Shown piece after piece: positions 51,510 through 62,759 of a stretch of 64,000 nucleotides of DNA; position 1 is the stretch's first letter; each line of letters begins with the position of its first letter. The notes under the pieces were generated by a model. It saw only the letters and a list, made by a program, of their open reading frames with translations, was not told where the DNA came from and did not search any database. Source of the DNA: Macrotis lagotis (lineage: Eukaryota; Chordata; Mammalia; Peramelemorphia; Peramelidae); NCBI RefSeq assembly GCF_037893015.1, contig NC_133658.1, positions 886,118,977-886,182,976 on the forward strand, read 5' to 3'. Both the position numbers and the translations under genes were made by a program.

Positions 51510-52180
51510 TCTTTTCCCCAAACTTCATCAACTCTCACCTGGATGATTTAACCACCTTTATCTAGTCTCTCTGCTTCAAGTCTTTCCCTTTTCTAATTTT
51601 GAGGCTTCACAGTTGCCATAATAATCTTTCTAAGGCACAGGTCTGATCATGTCACTCCTCCACTCAAACGTCTTCAATGACTCCCTATTGCCTCACAAAT
51701 TAAATCTTAACTGGCATATAAGGTCTTCTACATACTGACTCCTATCTAGCCTTTCTAGCCTTATTTTCCATTCTCTTTTGACCATTCCACATTCTGCCCT
51801 GGTTGATCAAGTAGCTGTTTCTTAAAGAATCTGTTGTATCAGAAATCCCCTATGCCTGGAATATTCAGCCACCTGATTTCTGCCTGCCAAAAATACTCTC
51901 CCTTCAAGGCCTCGTTAGGGACTTGCTATCTTCTCCATGAAGCACCAATAAGTTCCATTATTCTTGGTGTTGATTGTGTTCTCCCCTCCCTCAAATTTCC
52001 CAGACTACTATGTCCAGTTTTCTCCTTTGCTCCCCTCTTTGTCCTATATTATTCTTATTGGTATATATACATATATTCCTAGGAGACCATAGAAGTTCCA
52101 TAAAGGGCAGAGACAACATAGGTGTCTGGCTTATAATAGGCACTGAACAAATATTTGTTGAATTGATGATGCCTTAAATA
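51510..52180 (+). mobile_element. L2 3' region, long copy
   Basis: TCTGATCATGTCACTCCTCC, CAATGACTCCCTATTGCCTC, CTATGCCTGGAATATTCAGC, TCTTCTCCATGAAGCACC, AAGGGCAGAGACAACATAGG, GGCACTGAACAAATATTTGT. It covers about 670 bp of L2 3' sequence in order. Confidence 0.8.
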
Positions 52181-52259
52181 TAGAGATTTATAATAAAAGG
52201 AATCCAGAATAACTTACCTTGAATAAGTCCTCATTTTTTTCCTCTGCAAAATAAGAGGG

Positions 52260-52400
52260 TTGAATAAAAGTGAGATTGGGGTCCCTTGAAGTTCTAGCTT
52301 TATGATCATATGACCTCCCTAGGTCTCAGTTCCCTTGTCTGTAAAATGAGAGGGCCTCCTTACAGCTCCAAACCTCTGATTCTATGAACTTAGTATTCAT
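52260..52400 (+). mobile_element. MIR-type SINE fragment
   Basis: CTAGGTCTCAGTTCCCTTGT, CTGTAAAATGAGAGGGCCTC, CAAACCTCTGATTCTATGAA. Confidence 0.65.
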
Positions 52401-53115
52401 TATAAAGCTATTTTCTTATTTGCAGAATTGTAGTACTACTGACCATATCCAAAAAGGGAAATGAGGCAAGGTCACACATACTCAAATGATTGTTAAAATA
52501 TAGAATTAATGTTGCAATATATAAAATTGGCTTCTGACATATTTTTCTTCAAGTCATTTTGTAGCTGTTTTGAATTTCTAAAAAATGATGTAGTTTATTT
52601 AAAATTTTTCTTCTTAAAGAACTGTCTACCTTCATACTTTCCCAAGATTTAAGAATGTACCTGCATTAAGAGAACATTGAATTCAGGATAAAGTCAAAGG
52701 GAGAGAGGACATAGCATTATAGTATTCTACACCGGATGGTTTGACTTTTCTTATATTTTGTGTGCATGTGTCTATATCTATGGATGCTATATTTTGATTT
52801 ACCTTCTCTATGGTGCTGAAACTTCTAATTACAAAAATCCCTTAATGAAAAATTCAACTACAACTTTTTTTTTCCTTTTTTGTGGCAAGGGGAGAGAGCA
52901 CACCCTACTGGTCAGCTAATAGGAAATATGGAATTGAATTGGGGAAAATTCATAAAAATATTAAAATTCAAGACAAATGAAGGTTAACATTGAAAAGAGA
53001 CTTGGCACAAATTAGGCTTTAAGAAATTTCTTCATGTTAAGTAATTCTGTCTATGACAGTTTTGCCTCTCTCAGTTGGTTAGAAGTTTGGGTCATGCCAG
53101 AGGAGGAAGGAACAT
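52401..53115. other. Unassigned interval
   Basis: About 700 bp of AT-rich sequence with no recognised repeat or gene. Confidence 0.4.
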
Positions 53116-53119
53116 AGGA

Positions 53120-53430
53120 TTGTGAGTCAATGGAACTTGAAGGTCAAATAGTCTTAACTCCTCATTTTACAGAGGAGGAAATAGAGTCCCATGGAGGTGA
53201 AGTAACTTGTCCAAAGTCACCAAGCAAATGGCAGAAAAAGGATATGAACATATCCTTGAACATATCCTCTGCTTTCAAAGTCAGCACCTTTCTCACTATA
53301 ACATGTGACCTCTAATGTAAAACACATTGCAAAATGGAAGAGAACTTTGAAATGGTCTGTTGGAGCCCCCTCATTCTGTAGAGGAAAAAGATGCGGGTCA
53401 GAGAGTTAAAACAACAGTCCTAAGGATTGT
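53120..53430 (-). mobile_element. MIR-type SINE fragments
   Basis: About 53120-53315: CTCATTTTACAGAGGAGGAA, GTGAAGTAACTTGTCCAAAG. About 53330-53430: GGTCTGTTGGAGCCCCCTCA, TCAGAGAGTTAAAAC. Both are antisense. Confidence 0.6.
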
Positions 53431-53690
53431 TGTTGTTATTCAGTTGTGTTCAATTCTTTGTGACTCCATTTGGGTTGGTTTTTTTTTTGGCAAAGACACT
53501 GGAGTGATTTGTCATTTCCTTCTCTAGCTCATTTTACAAATGAGGACACAGAGGCAAACAGGGTGAAGTGACTTTCCCAGGGTCACACAGCCAGTAAGGA
53601 ATCAAGATCATATTTGACTCAGGATCTTGGAGTCTTCCTGACTTCAGGTCCACTGTTCTATCCACTGTGCTACTCAGCTGTCCCCATCCC
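53431..53690 (-). mobile_element. MAR1-type SINE, near full length
   Basis: TTGTTGTTATTCAGTTGTGT, TGACTCCATTTGGGTTGG, GGCAAAGACACTGGAGTGAT, GTCATTTCCTTCTCTAGCTC, GGGTCACACAGCCAGTAAGG, CTATCCACTGTGCTACTCAG. A possible short duplication (CCTAAGGA) lies on either side. Confidence 0.85.
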
Positions 53691-53699
53691 TAAGGAAAG

Positions 53700-54310
53700 A
53701 GAGGTGGTAAACAATGGAGCCAAGATCTATTTCTAGTTCTTATGTTAACATGTTGGGCGATCTTAGGTAAGTTGCTGCTTTTCAGGCCTGTTTCTTTATC
53801 TGTAAAATGAAAAGATTGGACCAATAGGTCACTTCCTATTTATGTGTCTCAATTTTCTTATCTCTAAAATGAGGAAGTGGAAACTGATGATCTCTTAAGG
53901 GCCCTTCCAACTCTCCACCCATGATCCTAGCTATATGGTCTTGGTCAGGTTTCTACCTTCTCTGGGGTTCCATGAAATGGGGTGTTTGGAGCAGACAATC
54001 TCTGAGGTTCCCTCCAGTTTTTGACTCAATGAACTATGGAGAAGACATATCTCCTATGAGAGTAACTGTCTTTATGGGATTCACAAAGATTTAGAGCTAT
54101 CAGAGAATCTGAGGTCATCATAGTTTTAGAGTAGGAGGGGACTTCAGATGTAATCTAATCCAACCTCCTCATTTTACTTGATTAGGAAATTATGTCTCAA
54201 AAAAGGGAAGTGATTGGGTCAAGGTCACACAGCTAGTAAGCATCAGAGCCAGAATCTAAAACCAGATGCTCTGACTCTAAACCTAAGAGATTTTACCACT
54301 ATACCACAAC
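53700..54310. mobile_element. Cluster of MIR-type SINE fragments
   Basis: Sense pieces at about 53700-54050: GTTTCTTTATCTGTAAAATG, TTGGACCAATAGGTCACTTC, AGGGCCCTTCCAACTCTCC, CTCTGAGGTTCCCTCC. Antisense piece at about 54110-54310: AATCCAACCTCCTCATTTTA, TCAAGGTCACACAGCTAGTA. Confidence 0.6.
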
Positions 54311-54579
54311 TTCTCAGAGTCACACCATGTAGAAGATATAGGGAAATTCACCTAGGAATGTACTATCTCTTTCAGCTCAAATTCCTAAATCTTAAGGCCT
54401 GGACTGTTCTATGAGATGCTTGAGGTTTTGGAAATAAAGACCAACAAAGAGTTTGCCAGTGATGAATCTGTGATGAATGACTAGTGACAGCTATCTTTGG
54501 TCCTTCTTTTTGATCCTTCTCTCCTATGTCAGAAATGGGGGAACCACTGAAGTCAGAAACCTTGGGTCTCTAGTGAATT

Positions 54580-55310
54580 CCCTTCTTCTTAATTTTCCTG
54601 TTTCTTTCATGAGTATTACCACTCCATCAGTCATCTAGGGCCCCAAATCTTGGCAGCATCTTTGATATTTCCTTTCCCTGGCCTCTTCTATCCAGTCATC
54701 ATTAAGTCCTGCTGACTAATACTGCCTCCAAATTGGTCCCTTCCTTTCCATTTCCAAACCACCACCCTAGTTCTGTTCTCTATTACCACACTTGCCTAGA
54801 CTATTTTATTAATATTCTAACTGGTCTTCCACTTTCATTCTTTCCGCTACTTTCTATTCCTTATCATGTCATTCCCCTTCTCAAAAAACCCTTCAATAAC
54901 TCTCGACTAGCTCCAGAATGAAGGTTGAGCTATGAAAGCTAGATTGGTCAGTGTTCCCCAAACACACCCTATGTTTTCATCCTCACTGATCTTTCCTCCT
55001 AGAAAGGTTTCCAAGTTCAACTTAACCATTAGAATAAGATTCATCTGTCCAAGCTCAATTCAGATGGCATCTCCTTCATGAAGCCTTTCTTAATTCCACT
55101 TCCTTCCCCTTAATCCAGATATGACATCCACACATCTTAAGTCCCCACAGCCTTTTGTTTACTCCTCTATTCTAATCTTTCTTTATAAGTATTTCATTCC
55201 TGCCTCATAACATCCTTGGCTTCCTTTAGAACCCAGCTGATCCCATCACTTATCAATGCTCTCAATCTCCTGAAAAACTGTTAATTACCTTGAATACTTA
55301 TGATCATAGC
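54580..55310 (+). mobile_element. L2 region, old
   Basis: CATCAGTCATCTAGGGCCCC, AAGTCCTGCTGACTAATAC, TTGCCTAGACTATTTTATTA, ATGTCATTCCCCTTCTCAAA, CAGATGGCATCTCCTTCATG, AAGCCTTTCTTAATTCC. Parts are in L2 order but diverged, and another piece may be mixed in at about 54930-55010. Confidence 0.6.
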
Positions 55311-55319
55311 TCTGATCAT

Positions 55320-55595
55320 GGCATATTAGAGACCATGTAGTCTAACCCCTTTATTTTACAGGTAGAGAAATTGAGGCACAGAGAAGGGAAAGGACTTACT
55401 CCATGATTGCATAACAAGCTAGTGAAGGAACTAGGAGTAGATCACACCTGCTCCTTCTTCCATTTACTGGGTAGATATTTAATCCTAAGTCTCCTGATTC
55501 CAACTTTTTAGAATTTGAGCTCTCAGATGCCTGGCCCAGATCTTTGAATTTATTAGGTGCTTAATATATATTAGTTAAATTGAATTTCTATACAT
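55320..55595. mobile_element. Antisense MIR then L2 tail
   Basis: About 55320-55505: AGACCATGTAGTCTAACCCC, TTTTACAGGTAGAGAAATTG, GGAAAGGACTTACTCCATGA. About 55510-55590: GATGCCTGGCCCAGATCTTT, TAGGTGCTTAATATATATTA. Confidence 0.6.
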
Positions 55596-56481
55596 GTCTT
55601 TTCCCCCTTCCTGAATACAATAAACTTCTGGAACAAATTGGGCAATAACACCTTGGAGCCCAGAAGATGCTTTGAGCATAGTAGGTATACTACAACTATT
55701 TGATGAATTCAATTGTGACTTTCTATAACCAGTATATAATATGTAATGTAAAAATAAGTTTTACATGCTCTAATGCAGCCTTAACACCAGTGTGAAATGA
55801 TATATTTTAAAATTTATGATAAAGATCCATGGAACTAATTTTGAAAAGACAACAAAAGAGGTTCAATGTCCTTTCTTTGCCAAGGGTTAGATTCTCATCC
55901 CTGTCCTGACTCCAAGGGCAGCCTCCCTTAGATGGCTTCTTTTGATTTCAAAGAGGCTTCAGTAAGTAGGGTAAGGGCAAAAGTAGAAATCTGGTTCATT
56001 ATCATGGAAATTAAGTATTTTAGAAGCTATTTTTAGTTTTCTGTGTTCAAATGGGAAAAAAAAAGCTCAGCTAATATTGTTTTTGTCTTGGAAACAGACC
56101 TCCAGGCATAGAGAAACTTTTTTTTAATCCGAATTTAATCCCCTTTTAAAGATCCTGAACCAAATTAGAAATAGGAAAATAAGAACATTTCCCCCAAACT
56201 TCCAGCCTGGCCTCTTCCTCTTTGTTCCTGAGCAGTTTTTGTTCTGAATTGCTAAAGCAAGGAGGGAAGTCTCCATAAAATCCATTGGTACTTGTATAAA
56301 AATCAGAGATTTAGATCTGGAAGACACTACTTCAAATGAAGTATTTTCCTTATGAATTCAACACAAGATATCCCATAGAGCTAAATATTAGCACAATATT
56401 GTATTTAAAAAATATACAGAATATGCCTTCAGAATATTCTCCTCAGACCACTTAAATATATTATTTACCTACCTGGTCACT
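55596..56481. other. Unassigned interval
   Basis: About 0.9 kb with no confident family, apart from an L2-like scrap at about 55610-55720 (CATAGTAGGTATACTACAAC). No gene recognised. Confidence 0.4.
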
Positions 56482-56702
56482 GGTGTATCTAGGTGGTGCA
56501 GTGGATAGAGCCTGGAGTCAGAAAGACCTAAGTTCAGATCCAGACTTTGACATTAGCTAAGTGACCCTGGGCAAGTCACTTCACCCTCAATTTCCTCATC
56601 TGTATAATGAGCTGAAGAAGGAAATGGCAAACCACTCCTCTGCCTTTGCCAAGAAAACTCCAAATAGGATCACCAAGATGTGGATATGACTGAAAAAGAA
56701 AC
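56482..56702 (+). mobile_element. MAR1-type SINE
   Basis: GTATCTAGGTGGTGCAGTGG, GTTCAGATCCAGACTTTGAC, CTCATCTGTATAATGAGCTG, GAAGGAAATGGCAAACCACT, TTTGCCAAGAAAACTCC, AAATAGGATCACC. Both head and RTE-like tail are present. Confidence 0.85.
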
Positions 56703-56739
56703 AGTATCTAATCATTTGCCATTACTGATGAAATACTAA

Positions 56740-57175
56740 TTAAAGTATGATACCATGAGAAGAGTATTATCTCTGCAGTTCATAGACCTGGGTTCAAATC
56801 TTGTCTTTGATGTTGCGTAGGTGACTTTAGGTGAAGGGAAGTGAACAAGTATTTATGTAGCATCTGCTATGAGCCAAGCATCTTACAAAGATCATCTCAT
56901 TTGATCCTCACAACACCCCTTTGAAGTAGAAGCTAGTATTATCTGCACTTTATAGTGGAGAAAATTCATGGCAAAAATAGATTGCCTTGCCCAGGATCAC
57001 ACAAGTTGGAAGTATTTGAGGCCAGTTCTGGATTCAGGTCTTCTTGACTCTAGGTCCGGCACTCTATTCTACCTGGCTGCATCTTAGATAATTTTGAGCC
57101 TCAGTTTCCTTATCTGTAAAATGAAGGAAGCTAGGTGGCACAGTGGGTACAGTGCCAGGTTCTGGAGTCAGAAAG
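56740..57175. mobile_element. Nested MIR-type SINEs
   Basis: A sense MIR (about 56740-56830: CATAGACCTGGGTTCAAATC, and about 57085-57125: CAGTTTCCTTATCTGTAAAA) is interrupted by an antisense MIR (about 56835-57080: TCATTTGATCCTCACAACAC, CTTGCCCAGGATCACACAAG, CTACCTGGCTGC). A short SINE head (AAGCTAGGTGGCACAGTGGG) follows at 57126-57175. Confidence 0.6.
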
Positions 57176-57390
57176 ATGCTGTTATTTTTCAGTCATGTCT
57201 GACCTTCCATGAATCTATATGGGATTTTCTTGGCAAAGATACTCGAGTGGTTTGCCATTTCCTTCACCAATTCATTTTACAGAAGATGAAACTAATGCAA
57301 ACAGGGTCACACAGTTTGCCAAGGGTCACACAGCTATCTGAGGGTAGATTTGAATTGAAATCCAGCACTCTGTGATCCCTAGGCTCCCCC
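57176..57390 (-). mobile_element. MAR1-type SINE
   Basis: CTGTTATTTTTCAGTCATGT, GATTTTCTTGGCAAAGATAC, TCGAGTGGTTTGCCATTTCC, GGTCACACAGCTATCTGAGG. A MIR end (57390-57490: CTCATCTGTAAAATGAGAAG) follows. Confidence 0.8.
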
Positions 57391-57499
57391 TTGGACAATT
57401 TATTTCTCTTTGGCCTGAGCTTCCTCATCTGTAAAATGAGAAGGTTAAACTAGATAACCTTTGAGATCCTTTCCAACTCTGTCTCTATGAGTATGAAAG

Positions 57500-58240
57500 C
57501 CATGGGCCACAGTGCATTTCCAAGAACCCTATCTTGAAACTAGCACCAATGAACCCGTGGGCTGATTTGTTGTCGTTGCCTTTGCAAGTTAGAAATGGAT
57601 GAGAGGGAAGACATCAAGTTTATTGAGTATGGCTCTTTTCACTCCTGTAATTTTCTACTGGATTTTCAGTGGCTTACCAAGACATTGCAGCTTCCAACTG
57701 TATGTATGGCAAATATCCCGTCCATCTTCTTTCTGTGAAGAAGGGGCGTGTTTGAAGGTTGCTCTGGTGATTATCATTGTGTTGTGAATAGGGGAGAATA
57801 AAATCCTGCCAATGAGGCCAAATCACAAGTTACAACAGCATCGAAGAGACTTGGAAGAGCTCAAGTTTCCTGCTGAAACTTGAGGTTTCCTCTATGTCCC
57901 CATTCAGTAAAAGATATACTTGTATGGGCTGAAAAGGTGTTCCCTGGCAGGTCCTGAATTGGATCTCTTTTTTTGTCCATTGAGAATAGTATGGGTATAC
58001 AGTAAGCATGGAAGACAAAAGCTATTCAAGGAATTTTTTTTTTTAAATAAATGGAGGAAGGGACAGAAATTGGACAGAGCTTCTGTCTTCATTTCAAGTT
58101 ATTTGATAAGAAAACTACTAGCGGTAATATCAGTTTTTACAAAAAGAAGGGCAGCATCTTGCTGGGGAGAGAAGGCCTACCTACCTCAAGTCAGGAATAG
58201 GCTTGGGTTCAAGTCCTATTCAAGCAGGCCTGGATGAATC
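57500..58240. other. Unassigned interval
   Basis: No repeat family recognised. Several 60-105 residue frames on both strands show no protein that I know. A T-run sits at about 58035-58044. Confidence 0.4.
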
Positions 58241-58244
58241 CTCT

Positions 58245-58805
58245 AACATTTCATTTCTCTAGACCTGCTATAATCTCAATTCTCTTAACAAGTCCTTTAT
58301 TAACTAGCCCTCTTCTGCCTTTGTTGTGCCTTGCTTCCCAGACCATATTCGTAGATCTAGTAACAATGATCTCTTGGCTCTTTCATAAACAAGACCCTCC
58401 ATCTCTCAACCAGGACCATTTTCTCTGACTCTTTCCCCAAGCCTGGAATATTTGTCCTCCTTCACTCTGATTACAGACTTCCCTGGCTTCCTTTAAGTTC
58501 TAACTATACCTAGCTGTGTGGCCTTGGGCAAGCCACTTAACCCCATTTGCCTTGCAAAAAAAAGAAAAACCTAAAAAAAAAAAAGTTCTAACTAATATAG
58601 CCTTTCCCAATCCTTTTTCATTTCAGTACCTTCCCTCTGTTATTTTCTATTTATCATGTATATAGATTGCTTTGTATCTATTTATTTAAATGCTGTCTCC
58701 CCATTAGATAGTAAGCTTCTTGAGGGAAGGGACTCTTTTGCCTCTTTTTGTATCCCCAGCACAACATAAATGTTTATTGGATTGAATGAAATTGAACTTC
58801 TCTCT
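58245..58805 (+). mobile_element. L2 3' region with a truncated SINE inside
   Basis: CCCCAAGCCTGGAATATTTG, CAGACTTCCCTGGCTTCC, then after the SINE CCATTAGATAGTAAGCTTCT, GAGGGAAGGGACTC, TTTTGTATCCCCAGCACAAC, AATGTTTATTGGATTG. A MIR end follows at 58797-58890. Confidence 0.75.
58507..58582 (+). mobile_element. 5'-truncated short SINE with exact TSD
   Basis: Only the 3' half is present, from TACCTAGCTGTGTGGCC-type sequence through CCATTTGCCTTGCAAAAA to the A tail. It is bracketed by an identical 12-bp duplication AAGTTCTAACTA (58495-58506 and 58583-58594; the first base after the left copy is T58507). The missing 5' half is therefore an integration-time truncation and not later decay. Confidence 0.92.
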
Positions 58806-59119
58806 GGGTCTCAGTTTCCCCTTCTGTAAAATGAAGGGATTGGATTGGATGCTCTCTAAAGTAAGTCCTTTTCAGCTCAAAATTTACAATGCTAACAAGA
58901 TCTGGACCGTGCTCCAGGTACTATGCTCAACTCATACAAATCATCTTATTTGATTTGAGGAATAGAAGGAGTTTCTTAAGGGAGAATTGCTGGTACCAAT
59001 GAAAGTACTGCTCTGGGCCAGAAAGGAATAGGGATCAAGGAATGACTAAATGTCAGCAAAGAGGTAAATCTCAAGTATTCTACTTTTCTGTAGTATTCTA
59101 TTTAGCGTTCAGTTATGAA

Positions 59120-59375
59120 TCATTCTCAGTAGAATAAAAACTCCTTGAAGGTAGGCATTGATTGGGGATTTTTCCTCAGGGCTTCTTCTTTCCAGGCACC
59201 TCCTCCTAGAATTTCTTTTTCCTGATCCCATTAAGTTGAATTCTTTTACTCTCCAATTTATACTTATTTGCTGTATCTCCCCAGCCCAGCCCAGAATTCG
59301 AGCTCCTAGAAATTAGGTCTATTTCCTTTTATGGCCTTGAATCAGCTAAATAAATATTTGTTCAATTGATCAGGT
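59120..59375 (+). mobile_element. L2 3' end fragments
   Basis: AATAAAAACTCCTTGAAGGT, GGCACCTCCTCCTAGAATTT, AGAATTCGAGCTCCTAGAAA, GCTAAATAAATATTTGTTCA. Confidence 0.6.
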
Positions 59376-60330
59376 TAGAAGGGGAGAGTGGAGAAGGAGT
59401 TGAGTTCAAGTCCTCCCACTGACTTGTGTGATCCAGGGAAGATCACAGAGCTCAGTGCTTCTGACAAATCTCCTGGGGCTATAAATTGGCAGAGAAAGTG
59501 CTGACCTTCCTCAGGTATTAGAAATAGTTTGTTCATCCAGAACTTCCCCGGACCAGTCTCTATACAAGCATAAGACCTTTTGAATTCAAGTTTTGGAACC
59601 GAAGAGGGAGAGACCAGAAATTTAGAGATAGAAGAGACTTTTAACAACATCTAATCCACTCCTCACATTTTTTTTTGAGACAAGGAAACTGAGACTTTCA
59701 AAGGGTCACATAGGTCATAGTAGCAGATAAGAAACTTGAACTCAGGCCCTCTGACTCAATGATAGCAGCCAGACCCCTTTCTGGCTGAATATTTTATACT
59801 GCTGACATTGGTTCAAAAATTACAGGACACCTAAACTAAGGACTGAGAATATGAATTAATTAAATGTAAACCTCTAAGAGTCGGTAAATAGATAAAGGTG
59901 GAAACAAATGACAGTGATGATACTATTGAATGGAAAGTTAACATTTCAATGATAATCTCAGGAGAATTACACTCTCTATAGAGAAAGACGAAGAAATTGT
60001 GCCATGTTAAATTCTTCATTTCCTTCGTCCACTTGGATCTGGGCATCATTCAGGTCAAGGAGGGAGATTGTCTAGGGCCTTGAATGCGGTCCAACATGCT
60101 GTTCATGTGTATTTCAGAGAATTTTATCTACTCAAAACAGGAGGGAATTTAGTCTGTTTTCCTTTTCCCCACTCTGCCCTTACTTTTTGATTCTCTTGAT
60201 TTGTTATCAAGGGTGCTATTTATTTTATGGTTAAACAATAAGCTTCTGTTGCATCATCAGAGGACAGAGAATGTAACCAAACATGGACTGACTTCAGTTG
60301 CCTTACCACACTCCATATCAAGATTCCTGG
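59376..60330. other. Largely unassigned, with antisense MIR
   Basis: About 59610-59755 is antisense MIR (GACAAGGAAACTGAGACTTT, GAACTCAGGCCCTCTGACTC). The remainder shows no family or gene that I recognise. Confidence 0.4.
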
Positions 60331-60379
60331 CATCTCTCAGGCTATCTCTTCCCCACCCCCACCCCCCCTCAGCCCCACT

Positions 60380-60722
60380 CTCATCCCCCTGAGTTTGGAA
60401 TGGTCTGTCTTCATCTCTGCCTCCTGGCTTCCCAAGCTTCCTTCAAGTCCCAGCTAAAATCCCATCTTCTGCAAGAAACCCTTTGCTCTGCTTTTTCTTT
60501 GCAAAAGAAGCCTATGCTCTGCTGCTGATCCCCAATTTATCCTGTCATTAAACATTCTCTCCTTCAGGGCTCCTTCAGGATAAGAAGCGTCTTTTGATTT
60601 TTCTTAGTGTCTCCCCAGAGTTTAGGCACTTAATACTTTTGTCTTTCCATTGGACTTTGATAATTCTTCTCCAGCTCATGTTACTGATGAGGAAACTGAG
60701 GCAAACAGAATTAAGTGATTTT
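60380..60722. mobile_element. L2 3' end (plus), then MAR1-type fragment (minus)
   Basis: L2, 60380-60655: CTTCCTTCAAGTCCCAGCTA, AAAATCCCATCTTCTGCAAG, TCCTTCAGGGCTCCTTCAG, TAGTGTCTCCCCAGAG. MAR1 fragment, 60660-60722: TTCTTCTCCAGCTCATGTTA, GATGAGGAAACTGAGGC. Confidence 0.65.
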
Positions 60723-60844
60723 TTTCTGAGATTTATTTAATATAGGAAAGAGATCCTTCTTGTGGAATCAAAGCAAATCAATATAGTTTATCATAGGTGC
60801 TAGAACTCATTGAAATCCAAGTAATTAATAATAAATGAGTACAA

Positions 60845-61290
60845 CACTGAGGATTTGGGTAAGAAGCATTTCTGGAGTCAAATGATGTATTCAAATCCAA
60901 TGCCCTCTGGACCTCAGTTTTTTCATTTGCAAAATGGGAATGACAGTTATAGAAGCTGCCTCTTGGATACCATAGTGGGGTTCTGATGAAATAATGCATG
61001 TAAATGCCTTGTAAACTTTAAAGAGCTATAAAAATGTCAAATGTGATTCTCTTGTCTCTGGTCAAAATGATTGATTATAGTTGTGCCTCCGATTCATATA
61101 GCAATTTCAATTTGCAAAGGAGTTCCCTTTACAAGACCATTGTGAGAAAGGTCTTCTGCCTAGGTAATGGATAAGGAACTGGGTCTCCAACTCAAGAAGA
61201 ATTGGGTTCATATCTGGCCCTCATGTATTGGTTATGTGACTCTGGTGCAGTCTGCTTGACCTCTAATGGACTCAGTTTCCCCATCTATAA
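60845..61290 (+). mobile_element. MIR/THER-type SINEs
   Basis: First, 60845-61055: CTGGACCTCAGTTTTTTCAT, GCAAAATGGGAATGACAG, TGCATGTAAATGCCTTGTAA. Second, about 61150-61290: TAATGGATAAGGAACTGGG, TATGTGACTCTGGTGCAG, GGACTCAGTTTCCCCATC. Confidence 0.65.
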
Positions 61291-61438
61291 CCTGAATGGG
61301 TTTTTCCCATTGGCATCCAAGGTACTGATGATGAAACAATCCATTTTATAGATAGAACTAGCTGTTGGGGATAAAAATACAATAAAGGGAAAACTCTTCA
61401 TTCAAGAGTTGCCTCTCTTCTAATGGGAAAGAAAACAA

Positions 61439-61492
61439 GGACATACAGAGACATACAGAGATCATAGGACATACAGAGACATACAGAGATCA
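61439..61492. repeat. Tandem duplication of a GACATACAGA-rich unit
   Basis: Two near-identical units of about 27-29 bp, each itself holding two ACATACAGAGA copies. Confidence 0.9.
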
Positions 61493-61504
61493 ACATGAAG
61501 TATT

Positions 61505-62110
61505 CCTGATCCCCCAACTTCTCTCACAAAAATTATCTTATATCTGTTATGTCTTAGTATAAGAATTGTCTCCTCTGACTGAAAGGTCCTTGAGGGCAAA
61601 GATTGCTTCATTTTTGTCATTTACATGCCCTTTCTGTGTCTACCACATGGCCTAGCACCTAGTTAGTGATTCTGAAATGCCTTAGGATTGACTGAATGAT
61701 AAGGAAACCCAGATTAAGGGACTTTATTCATGATCATATGAGTCTCAGATGCTAAGGAGTATCTGAGGCTAGTCCCAGGTTTACTCACCCCAAATCCCAA
61801 GCTCTTGAATTTAATTAATTAATTACGTATGCAACTCATTATATCCCCCAGTAGAATAGAAGCTCCTTGAGGGCAGGGACCTTTAAACGAAAAGATTTTT
61901 TCTTTTTTTTTAATTTAAGGAAATGGGGTTAAGTGACTCGCCCAAGGTCACAGAGCTAGGCAATTATTAAGGGTCTGAGGTCAGCTTTGAACTCAGGTGC
62001 TCCTGACTCCAGGGCCTATCCACTGCACCTTTAAAAAGAACTCTGCTAACCCAGGCCTAGCCCAAGACCTTGCTCATAGTGGGTGCATCATGAATGTTTT
62101 TCAAATGAAA
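61505..62110 (+). mobile_element. L2 3' ends, the second split by a SINE
   Basis: First, 61505-61700: AAAGGTCCTTGAGGGCAAAG, ACATGGCCTAGCACCTAG. Second, about 61845-61887: AGTAGAATAGAAGCTCCTTG, AGGGCAGGGACC, resuming after the SINE with CCCAAGACCTTGCTCATAGT, GGGTGCATCATGAATG. Confidence 0.68.
61888..62026 (-). mobile_element. Short SINE nested in L2
   Basis: GGAAATGGGGTTAAGTGACT, CGCCCAAGGTCACAGAGCTA, GTGCTCCTGACTCCAGGG. The CTGTGCCACCTAG head complement is shortened. Bracketed by ACCTTTAAA (61879-61887 and 62027-62035). Confidence 0.8.
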
Positions 62111-62690
62111 AAATCCTCATAAAGTTCCTAGCATCTCCATCACCGGGTGAATGTCATTGGAGTGAGTGAGTGAATGGATCACAGGCTCCCCAGCCTGGGC
62201 TGAGGTTCAGCCGAGCTGGGAACCTCAAAGTTGGGTGGGTGGGGGCTTCACTCACTCACCACTTCCTTCTGCCTCCACCACATCTGGAAGGACCAGAACT
62301 CCTTTTCCAAGGGGAAGAATCTTTTTTTTTTTTTTTTTGGTAAAGGGAATTAGTGACTGTGAGGTGGGAAAAGAGGGGGAGAGGGTGCTGTTGCCTTATT
62401 GCGTCTGGACCAGAGTCACCCATGAAGAAGACTGTCTGGCTGCCCCCTCCCAGAATCCCAGTGGGTCTGCGGGTCTTCCTTGCAAAGGACCCATTTAGAT
62501 GAAGACAAGAAGCGGGGATCGAGTCACTGTTACACATCGAGCATCCTGGTGATAGAAAGACTGAAAACAGAAGTCGTTCTTCATCTCAGGAAGCTCACCC
62601 TGTGAGGCAAGATACAGATAGAATGCAACGTTGTGGAGGTGGCAGGGCAGGGGACTGGGCAGAATGGCAACACCTCTGAGAGTCTAAGAC
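62111..62690. other. Transition into CpG island
   Basis: No repeat family recognised, except a T-run of about 19 at 62321-62339. GC content rises towards the right. The two overlapping antisense ORFs (62166-62498 and 62256-62537) look like chance. Confidence 0.45.
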
Positions 62691-62731
62691 ATCTGGGCAG
62701 AGCCTGGACGTGAGAGGGGCAGAGGCAGGAA

Positions 62732-62759
62732 AGCTGTCCACTCGGCGCGGTGGACAGCT
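62732..62759. repeat. Perfect 10-bp inverted repeat
   Basis: AGCTGTCCAC (62732-62741), an 8-nt spacer, and GTGGACAGCT (62750-62759). The right arm resembles the GTGGA(C/T)AGAGC head motif of the window's SINEs. Confidence 0.9.

Noticed and set aside
61439-61492. CRISPR-like array
   Set aside because: There are only two tandem units, directly adjacent without unique spacers, in a vertebrate genome. It is a simple tandem duplication.
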